Assembly: GCA_010279815.1 (NCBI GenBank)
Contig: QEOQ01000688.1
Location: 765,392 to 829,391 of the forward strand
Direction of reading: 5' to 3'
From: Brachionus plicatilis
Taxonomy: Eukaryota; Rotifera; Eurotatoria; Ploima; Brachionidae
DNA: 64,000 bases
A program made the translations under genes and the position numbers. The notes under the pieces were generated by a model. It was not told the origin of the DNA. It searched no databases and saw nothing but the letters and a program-made list of their open reading frames with translations. How positions within the stretch are numbered: the stretch's first letter is position 1; each line of letters opens with the position of its first letter. Below are positions 56,001 to 64,000 of the stretch, one piece after another.

Positions 56001-59000
56001 TTTAAATTTCAAAAATACAGTACAATTTAAAACTAACTTGTACATTTCCTTTCCTCAACTCTTCCTCGAATTTTTCTTTCCCCACTTTTCCTTCAGGAAA
56101 AGGGGTCTAGTATTTTGACAAACAAAAATCTGCTCATTAAAACCAAAAAACAGATTTTCACACACAACGTCTAAAAATTTTTTTTTTGTGTGCATTGAGA
56201 ATTTTTACAAAAAATATTTCATATGAAAAAAAAGTAAAAAAAAAAATAAAAAAAAAGTACATGAATTTTATTTCTTACAATTGTTTTAAAAATGTTATTT
56301 TAAATTTAAAATTTCACAAAATGCCAAAAATTCTAAATTTTGAACTTGAAGCAATTTTTTGAAATTTTGAATGCTAAAGAAGGTAATCGTAAAAGAGGAA
56401 GACCTCCTTCAAAAAAATTAGTTGAAATTGATAATGATACAACACTAGATACAAAAGAAAATAAATGTTAAAGAAGAAGACCGCCAAAATTAGACAAAAT
56501 TAGATAATAAAATTAGACTCTTAATTCATTTTTTTTGTGTGTATATTAAATTAAAATTGATTTAATAAAAATTTTAGTAGTTTTGATCTAGAATTTTTTT
56601 TTGTGTGTGAAAACCAGATTTTTGGTTGTCAAAAGACTTTTCCCCAGGAAAAGTTGAAGAAAAGAAAGAGTTGAGGAATGGAATAGTTGAAGAAAAGAAA
56701 GAGTTGAGGAATGGAATAGTTGAAGAAGAGTCGAGGAAAGGAAATGTACAAGTTAGTTTTAAATTGTACTGTATTAAAAATTAGAATGTCTGAGACTACG
56801 CTTTATGAATTGTGGCACTTAACCATTTTCATTTTATCATTACCATAGACTTTTTCTTTGGTACATCCATCATTCTAGATAACTTATTTTATTTTATTGA
56901 TTCAATTAATGAAAATTGTGGCGATGTGTAAAATTAATTGGTCAAGTTTTTTGATATAAAAAACAATTATCTATAAATTAACTTTAAATGTATGTCTTTT
57001 AATTTATGTTTAAGCCAAAAATTCATTTAAATTATAATTAAAAAAACTAAAAATCCAGAAAAGTTTTCAATCAACTGCCAGAAAAAAATGTTTCTAGTAA
57101 AATTTAAAAAAAAAGATTTCTAAAATTTAATTCTTAAATTTTTTTTTATGTTCTTTTTGAAATGGGTCAATCAAAAATAATAATGACTTGCTCTAGTAAA
57201 AAACCACTAGGAAAATAGTCCCAAAACCAAACAGTCCAACTATCTAAAATAAAAAACCCTTTGAAAATAGCTTCGGTCTAAAGCAAACAAAAATAATTTT
57301 AATTAAAACAATCATTTTTCAAAAATCAAACTTAATTTTTAATTTATCTCAACAACAAAAATCTTACCATCATTGGGCCCAATAATCGCGACAGAACTTT
57401 CCGACTTGGCGCCAATCTTAGAGCCGTCGGAGGGGTCGCGCAAATAAACCCTAAAAAATTCTGTCTGCATTTCCTTTAGATGATCATCAATTATTTCAAT
57501 GTCACAAAAACCGTACAACTGTCCGGCAGGTATTCGCACATAGCTGCCACTACCTTTTGCCACATAATCCTGGCCAGCAATGGCCGAAGCGTCTTCGGTC
57601 AAGCACTCGACTTGAACATCCCTGGTCAAGTCGCCATTGCGCACAATCGCCACTGACACAAACTTGTCCGACTCTTGGACCTCAATACCTGCTTTCTCAA
57701 ACTCCAGAACCGACTCCTTCTCTTTGTCCAATATGTTTACTTTGACGCGTTTGCGCACGCCCAAAATGGCATACTTGGCATCCTCTAGGACCACATAGAA
57801 TGATTCAATGGGCTCAACATCCTCATCTCTGTTCACAATCACATCGCATGCCTTATAGCTCTCATCCTCGCCAAACTCAATTCTGACATTGGTGTGCACA
57901 AAGTCATAGAACTTGGAGTCCCGATTGGACGTGGCCGAATCGGACACAGTCTTGCACGTCACCATGCTGAACTGCTTTAGCGAGCCACTTTTTTCAATGT
58001 GCACCCTCACTTTACCATCTGTTTCCATAGCACTAATTTCGTCTTCCTTGAAGCCTACCACTGACCATCTTACGTCAAATCGATTTTGCTTCACATAATT
58101 CTTGGCCATGTCATAAACATCAAATTCAAAAAAGTCCTCTGTTACTTGATCATCAAACTTGGTGAGTATATAGTAAATTTTGTTGTGATTCAAGTCATGC
58201 TGGCTGAATCTGTTGATGGCCAGGCCTGGTCTGTCCTTGTGCTGAACAAATCCGTGCAGTGGTTTGCGCGTGATCTCCACAATGATGTCCGAATCGGAGT
58301 TGTCCTTGTCGGTGATGAGCAGTTCGCTTTTCATTATAACTCTTCCAGTGTAGGCCTCGAATTGATGCAGATAGTTGAGGCCGAGATTTTTTTGCACCAC
58401 AGGCGCCTCGTTTCTTTCCGCTTCGATGTCTATGTAGAAAATTTGATAAGTGGACACTTGGATGCCTCCATCGATCATGAACATGTTGTTGTAGCCGTCG
58501 TAGACTATGAAGCCGAATCTGTCCTGTCGGACACCTTGGCTCAGGTGTCTGTAAAAAATTCTGCCCTTTTCTATCTCACTCATGGTGAACTCGTTCACAG
58601 AGACATATTTTCTATCACTTTGGTTGTTGTTGAATTTGAGAATGAAATTAAGCTTTTGATTCAGGTTGGTGTTCAGTGAGATCATTTGGTCTTCGATTTT
58701 GGTCTCACTTGGACCGGTGACAAGTCGTTCCAGAGTGCCATACTGGGGCGGATGAGTGATGATTATTTTGAGGGCATCGTTTGGCGTGTCCCTGTCAAAA
58801 ACTTGAATTTCGCTCGGACTAATCTCAGTTCGTTGCAGTTGCCTGGCGTTGAGAACAAATTTTGACTTGAGCAAAGGCATTTGGTTGTCCACTCTGGCAA
58901 TGGTGACATAAACACTGGCGCTCACATCATTTTTTCCATCGGTGATCCTCAGGTCGACTAGGTCATTCTTGAGGCCATTGTAGACGTCCTCGTGCACATA

Positions 59001-61220
59001 GTGGATATTTTTGTAAGCCAAATCTTGATAGAAAAAGAACTCAATGCGGCGCCCAGGCTCGCGCTCGTGTTCCAGGCGCCCCAGTTTAGGCTGAGTGACT
59101 ATCAGAAATTTTAAGTTGTCCAGCGGAGTGTCGTCATCTCTGACATCAAATTCATGTCGAGACAACAGTGCCATTTGGCCCTGGTTCACTTTGAGACCTC
59201 GGTTTTGGACAATTGCTGGCGGCAGCTTGTCGCCACGCACTGCTATGGTAAATCTTTGATCTGGAAGAGTGTTGCCACTCGAGTCGGTCACATTGAAGCC
59301 AAATGAGGTCACTCCAGTTGGCTCATTTGCTTCGTGGTTGTAAAAAACTCTTCCTTTTTGAGGAAAAAAAATTAATTTTTTTTGGTATAAAAAAAAAATT
59401 TTCAAAGCATCCAAAAACATTCATTCAGAAACCAAAATGGTATTGTGAATTTCAAAAAAAAAATTGAGCAAAATTTTTTTTCATTTTTTTTAATAAATCA
59501 AAAATAAAGTTAATAAAAATTTTTAGAAAAAATGCTCCAATAATAGAGCAACATAACACTAAAATAAAATTTTAATTTTCTTTTATTTTTTAAGAAATCA
59601 AATCAATATTCTATTTAAATTTTATTGATTCTTTTTTTTTTCATTTTTTACATGAGAAAAATTATTTTAGGTAAAAAAGGTGCAACAAAATTATTTGAAT
59701 AAATGAAGTTTTGATCAGGTCATCATTTTTAGTTACCTATTAATGTTGATTATGGCCACTGGCCTTATGATTAGACCTGGAATCAATGAGATTTAAATAG
59801 ATTATTGATTGGGAAAAATCTTTTGACGAATAAAAAAAAATTATCTATTGAATAAAAAATATTTCTTTATAACATAAACAAATTTTTATTTATTTTTAGT
59901 ATAAAAAACAAATTATTGTAGCATAAAAATTCAATTAAATTTGAACTATAGAATATAAATATTTCCCTTAGAATACTTTAATACATTCAAGAATAAAAAA
60001 TAAAATAAATTTTAAACTGGTTCTTACCTTAGATGGACGATCTGGTTTTATTTTTGCTGGTTTATTTAAATCACTTACCTCATACTTTTTCTTGGACGTC
60101 CACGACCTCTCTTTCCTTTAGCCTCATTTTCAACAATAATTTCTAGTTGGCATTCATTGCTTTTTTTTTGGCTTTTTTTAAATCTTTTGAGTTTTAAATA
60201 TTTTTTTTTTAATACTTTTTTTTTGGCTTAGATTTAAATTTTTTGAGTAATTTTAGAAAAAAATAAGGGCTATACTATAATTTTTTTTACTATTGTTGCA
60301 AATTTTATACTTAAAAAAAAATAAATAAATTTATGCTACATTTTATTTTCTTATTCTATAGTTTTTTTTTATTCGTCAAAAGCCATCGTCCTTATTGATT
60401 TAATTTCTTAAAAAATAAAGAAAAAAAATTATTTTAGGCTAAAAAAGGTGCATCAAAGTTTGTTGCGCAATTTTGCAGTATTTTTTCTAAAATTTTTTAT
60501 TAACTTTAATTTTAATTTATTAAAAAATGAAGAATTTTTGTTGAATTTGTTTTTGAAATTCACAAAACCAACGAAAATAAAGCTTTTTTTTTAGTGAAAA
60601 GTTAGAATTCGATTTTATTTTAAAGTAAACCGAATTCGGCTTACAGAAAAATATCCACAAGCTAAGTTAGTTAATCATGCTAAATCCAACTCGATCTGAA
60701 GATACCTTCGTTAATGTCATTTTGTGTGAATGTGTTCATGAAAGAGTACGGACCTAGGATATCTTGGTAAAAAGTATCAAAGCGTAGCTGAATTCGACCA
60801 AATTCAGGCGTGCCCAATACTTTATAAATCACAAGATCGGGCAAAAGATAATCGACTATTTTATCATTTAGTTTAGATTTAGATACTGTGTACAACATGT
60901 CACTGGTTATTGGAAATATGTGACCTTAAGGCAGATTGACACACTGGGTAAGATAAGAGACCTTTTTCATTTAAACTTACCTTGAATTGCCTCTAAACCA
61001 TCGTTTTTTTCCACAACAAGACCTGGCTTTTCTTCATGAACTATTTTTATCAAGTAATCGTAGACCACTGAAAAGGTTTCATCTGATATCTTGAAGGTAA
61101 TTTCGTCCTTTGTCGATCCTTGGTCTTCAAGTAAATAGCTGATTTGATTTTTTAAAATGTCCGAGTAGGAGAATTCACGATTAACTGCATTTAATGCTTG
61201 GTTTGATCGGTATAGTTTTC
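47005..61220 (-). CDS. FREM2/FRAS1-like extracellular matrix protein, 3' seven exons
   Basis: Exons (minus): 60981-61220, 60706-60924, 57368-59353, 54846-55111, 53809-54798, 49774-51233, 47005-48547. All junctions are GT-AG and keep frame; together 6,704 nt, 2,233 residues plus stop. Domains in order: one partial and four complete CSPG/NG2 repeats; five Calx-beta domains (two in the third exon, one in the fourth, two in the fifth); a long extracellular module starting LICLE-PCDLNNP; a transmembrane helix IIPIILLLIVAILVIGSLVY preceded by basic residues; a tail of about 240 residues ending LSGTEV. Five Calx-beta domains plus a membrane anchor match FREM2/FRAS1, which tie epithelia to basement membrane in a ternary complex. 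The TEV end is a class I PDZ ligand, as expected for GRIP1-type partners. RGD occurs at AVRGDKLPP between CSPG repeats. The N-terminal exons are presumably beyond 64 kb. Confidence 0.88.
48548..49773 (-). other. last intron of the FREM2-like gene
   Basis: 1.2 kb, AT-rich. Contains a decayed AAGTC-type tract (48810-48940) and a MITE (49089-49361). No exon seen. Confidence 0.6.
49089..49361. mobile_element. palindromic MITE, GGCAAAATG family, copy 4 (compound)
   Basis: GGCAAAATGTAAATAATTTC at the left and TTGCATTTTGTC at the right, with GTGCAATTTTTCAGAAAATT and two further inverted TTGCA/CAGAAAAT blocks, as if two copies overlapped. It lies inside an intron of the FREM2-like gene. Confidence 0.6.
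51234..53808 (-). other. 2.6-kb intron of the FREM2-like gene
   Basis: Contains a MULE-type element (51675-52360), then 1.4 kb of AT-rich DNA. AAAATTGTGAAATTTTAGTA near 52585 and TACTAAAATTTCACATTGCC near 52890 form an inverted pair about 300 bp apart, a possible MITE. No exon seen. Confidence 0.5.
51675..52360 (-). mobile_element. MULE-type transposon, internally deleted (family d)
   Basis: The ends consist of repeated CAACACAA/CAGCACAA words in inverted orientation: left CAGCACAATCAATTTCTGAT through AACACAAAAAAATTG, right GTGTTAAATGC through TTTTTTGTGTTGAAAAG. On the minus strand between them, KCSCKFFTKLGYCAHLLALK is a SWIM finger, followed after a one-base shift by NKPKRGRAKNAEKWF and a stop, an AT-hook-like tail. 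The rest of the transposase is absent. Inserted in an intron of the FREM2-like gene on the same strand. Confidence 0.72.
55112..57367 (-). other. 2.3-kb intron of the FREM2-like gene
   Basis: Houses a TIR element (56018-56775). The rest is AT-rich with no exon recognised. Confidence 0.6.
56018..56775 (+). mobile_element. MULE-type transposon, internally deleted (family e)
   Basis: Inverted ends of about 150 bp: left TACAGTACAATTTAAAACTA, ACTTGTACATTTCCTTTCCT, CAACTCTTCCTCGA; the right arm reverse-complements the same words but has an extra tandem repeat of GGAATAGTTGAAGAAAAGAA. Flanks TTCAAAAAT and ATTAAAAAT could be a decayed 9-bp target duplication. At about 56360-56465, plus strand, NAKEGNRKRGRPPSKKLVEI is an AT-hook remnant with a stop soon after. 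No core domain left. Confidence 0.75.
59354..60705 (-). other. 1.35-kb intron of the FREM2-like gene
   Basis: Contains a MULE-type element (59821-60380). AAAATTATTTTAGGTAAAAA at 59654 and AAAATTATTTTAGGCTAAAA at 60425 (also 27363) are copies of another short repeat. No exon seen. Confidence 0.6.
59821..60380 (-). mobile_element. MULE-type transposon, internally deleted (family f)
   Basis: Inverted ends share TTTGACGAATAAAAAAAA, then GCATAAA and TTTATTTATTTTT...AGTATAAAA words (about 110 bp each). Minus strand 60167-60079 reads NECQLEIIVENEAKGKRGRG then RPRKSMR and stop: a C-terminal AT-hook. No other transposase part survives. Confidence 0.72.
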
Positions 61221-64000
61221 CTTTAAAAAAAATTTTTTTTTAAAAAGTTATTTTAAATTAAAGAAAAAATAAATTTAAAAGTGACATTTAAAAATAAAAT
61301 TTTAAGATTTTTATTTTTTAAGTTAGAAGGATGTTTTTCTTTTTTGCCAAAATTTACGTAAATTACACTAAATTACACAAGTGAAAAATCACAAATTTTA
61401 CCAGATTTTAGGTAAAATAAGGTTAATTTTCAGTTTTTACGCTAATTTTTTTTAAAAAAAAATTTCCAAAGATTAAAAACTAAAGAGTCTTTTTAGTTTC
61501 TTTCGTAAGTTTTAGGAACTTTTTTATTTAAGAAAAGAATTTTTCATTTTTTACAAAAATTTTTTTGAAGCCATTAATTTTACATTATATAATTAACTCA
61601 CTCGAAAGACGCCAAAGCTCTTAAATTTTTTGGACATTTTATTTTTGCAACAATTTACGTAAAATCTGGTAAAATTTTTGATTTCTTAATTTTGTGAATA
61701 CTAGAAAATTTACTTTATTTAAGAAAATTATTTTTAAAAACAAAAAGCAGAACATCCCGTAGATTTATTTTATGCTTAAAATCAAAATTTAATTAATAAG
61801 AGTAAAAATTAATGAGTCATTGCTTGTCTTTAATTTTAAGAAATTTTTTGTTACAAAGGTTGGTGTTTAGACAAAAAATTAAAAGTGCAAAAAAATTTTT
61901 TAAATTTTTATAAAGATTATTTTCTTTAGGTTAAATAATTTAGTTTTTATATAAAAACTTTAGATTTTTTTATATTTTTTTAAACTCGTTTTTATTTTAT
62001 TTAATATTTTACAAAAGATTTTTCAATATCGATTTTTTTCAGGTACAATTTAATGAAAGTGGTTAAGCGCAAATAAATCGATTATAACTAAATTTTTTAA
62101 ATTTTTCTATTTGAATTTAAAATAATTAAAAAATACCAAAGAAAAAAACTAGCCATTTCTCATGTGATATAAAGGTTAAAAATTATCTTATAATCTCTGA
62201 TGATTGCTTTTAGAATTAAAAAAGCAGCCAAAAAATTTCTCAAAGCCGTTTAGTTATATTAAAAATAAAATATTAAATTTTAAACAATAATGATTATTAT
62301 CTCATTCATTTTTCCATATATTTTTCAATTAAATAAAAATACGAATTGGTTTAAAATAAAAGCTTATTAAAAAACTAAGAAAATTTTTATTTGACTTAGA
62401 CAAATCGCTGGAAAATAATCTAGGAAAGGGAATTATGTATACAAGAATATTTGTCTCTTTTATCTTTATTTTTAATTGTTCACTTATTATTTTACTTAAA
62501 AGACTTTGGGGTATATATGGGGCTATTTTTAAAATTTTGAATGCTTACAACTTGGGAACTGTTTCTAATATTTTTATGTTATTATTTTCATTTCTATTTA
62601 CAAGCTTATAAAATTATTACATTAATTAATTCTTGTCTTATATAATAAAAATTTTAATAAAGAATATTCAGTCCTTTGAGTGTAACTTTTATCTGTATTT
62701 ATTTAAATGAAAGATAATCAAAAACAAAAAATAAATAATCAAAATTCAGTGTTTTAACAAAAAATTAATTTATGGGATTTAGGTATTTTTTTCATTTATG
62801 GAGTTTTTATGGACATATATCACCCTTATTTCAAAATACATTAATTTATATCAAAAATATTAATTTCATGTCAAAAAATAAAATGCAAAAAGTTGTCATT
62901 TTTTTTTGATGTGTTAATTTAATGCCTATATATGTTAAACTATGTTTGATATAATATTTTTCAATCAAAAAAAATTGATTCAAATTAATGATCAATTTAC
63001 TGACTGGACTAAAAGTAAGTGTAGCTGCTGATTTTTTTTGAAGAATTATAATCGTTACCACATTATTTCTAACCAGCGTTTAACCGAAATTTCTACCCGG
63101 TACATACAAGACGCTATTGAACCTAAATGTAAGCCTGGTATAAAATCCAAGGAAAATAACTGCTTAAAGACAATGATTAACTTTAATTTTTTTTATCAAA
63201 AATAACTTATTTTGGCATAAAATTAACTTGTTTTTACTGAAAAAAAATTTTTTGATTGGCAATTATTTAACATTTATTGGCAATAGGTTAATTAAGTTGA
63301 CTATGTTAATGTGAACTAAATTATATTAGCGTGTAAATAAATTTTTTTGATATTAATTAATGTATTTTAATTTTTTTCTTGGCATGATATTAACTTGTTT
63401 AGATTAGCTTCGATCAGGTGATATTTCCTCAGTTTTTATATCTTTTAAACAGAGTTGTTTAAAAGTCAAAGTCTCAAGTCAAGTCCAAGTCCGGACTGTT
63501 TTTCAAAAGTCTGAGCAAAGACTATAAAATTTTTTTTTTAAATTTTTTCATAAGTCCAAGTTCAGGCTTTAAAATTTTGAATACTGAAGAAGAATTGTGA
63601 AAATTGCAAGAAAATTCTGATATATGGTAAATCTATTGCATTACAACCCAACAGTATTTTGATATGAAGTGTGATCTAGCAAATTTAAAAAAAAAAAATC
63701 CGGACTTAGACTTTTTTTGGAACTTTTAAGCAACTCTGCTTTTAAATTAAAAATTTTGCATTTGTACGCAAATACCGAAAATAATTTATATTTTTAAACA
63801 GTTTTAGGAATACTTGCCAAATATTTATTTGAACAATATTTAAAAAAAACATCTTACGATTCTATTCCAAAATATTTAGAACAAAATTCTAGTGTTATAC
63901 TTTAAGAGCACTTAAAAATTTGAGAAAGCATGTAATGTTCCAAGCTTCCTTTGAAAACTAGGAGCATCTAAAACACAATAACAATACTTAAGAATTCTGT
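61221..64000. other. upstream intron or flank of the FREM2-like gene
   Basis: No CSPG-type exon is seen in 2.8 kb. ATTTTACCAGATTTTAGGTA near 61398 and TACGTAAAATCTGGTAAAAT near 61651 are inverted, as are AAAATACATTAATTTATATC (62834) and ATATTAATTAATGTATTTTA (63350); both pairs may mark MITEs. 63460-63730 is another AAGTCC-rich tract. The exon at 61220 begins in phase with a missing upstream exon, so the gene continues to the right. Confidence 0.5.

Noticed and set aside
57557..58679. Plus-strand ORFs (up to 197 codons) opposite the large FREM2-like exon
   Set aside because: Antisense shadows; the minus strand carries CSPG and Calx-beta domains in frame with all splice junctions.
62846..63061. 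Minus-strand 71-codon ORF near the right end as an upstream FREM2-like exon
   Set aside because: Sequence is not CSPG-like, and splice phase and motifs do not fit.

Overview
This is animal nuclear DNA, very AT-rich outside two imported-looking retroelements. The evidence is split genes with short GT-AG introns (about 50-400 bp), AATAAA signals close behind stop codons, metazoan-only families (a FREM2/FRAS1-type matrix protein, a GTSF1-type piRNA cofactor, an FxPRX-amide neuropeptide precursor), and a ribosomal-protein gene hosting C/D snoRNAs. Extreme AT content, compact genes and many small DNA transposons suggest a small invertebrate, perhaps a lophotrochozoan such as a monogonont rotifer. 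That placement is inference from gene style, not from a match.

Layout. 0-13 kb is repeat-dominated: a 41-bp tandem array, a pogo/Tigger relic inside a dead LINE, a two-exon GTSF1-like gene (minus), a 1.1-kb palindromic element, Tc1 and LINE relics, a GC-rich palindromic minisatellite, an internally deleted MULE, an unrecognised PPPY-containing ORF, and a second copy of GTSF1 exon 1 that has lost its splice donor. 13.9-15.2 kb holds an intronless conventional actin. 16.7-20.6 kb is a strikingly GC-rich, 3'-truncated Ty3/gypsy-type element. 21.3-26.7 kb holds a CR1/Jockey-type LINE flanked by a direct repeat of about 730 bp. 27.5-28.9 kb holds a remnant of an actin 3' end followed by a very divergent actin-like gene. 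29.1-31.4 kb is another deleted MULE.

33.4-36.6 kb is a small-gene cluster on the minus strand: an FxPRX-amide neuropeptide precursor and RPS11. RPS11 carries two U35-like C/D snoRNAs in its third intron, and two more lie just past its poly(A) signal. A circularly permuted fragment of the neuropeptide gene's 5' region sits at 37.4-37.7 kb. 41.9-42.9 kb is a four-exon ZDHHC3/7-like palmitoyltransferase whose signature reads HHHC instead of DHHC. 44.1-46.4 kb is a nearly intact MULE. From 61.2 kb leftward to 47.0 kb runs the 3' part of a FREM2/FRAS1-like gene (seven exons seen, 2,233 codons), with CSPG repeats, five Calx-beta domains, one transmembrane helix and a C-terminal TEV PDZ ligand. Its introns contain further MULE relics and MITEs. 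Its 5' end probably lies beyond the window.

The genes do not form one pathway. The recurring theme is mobile-element turnover: at least six MULE-type elements with unrelated terminal inverted repeats, most keeping only transposase ends with AT-hook motifs, plus duplicated or rearranged gene fragments.
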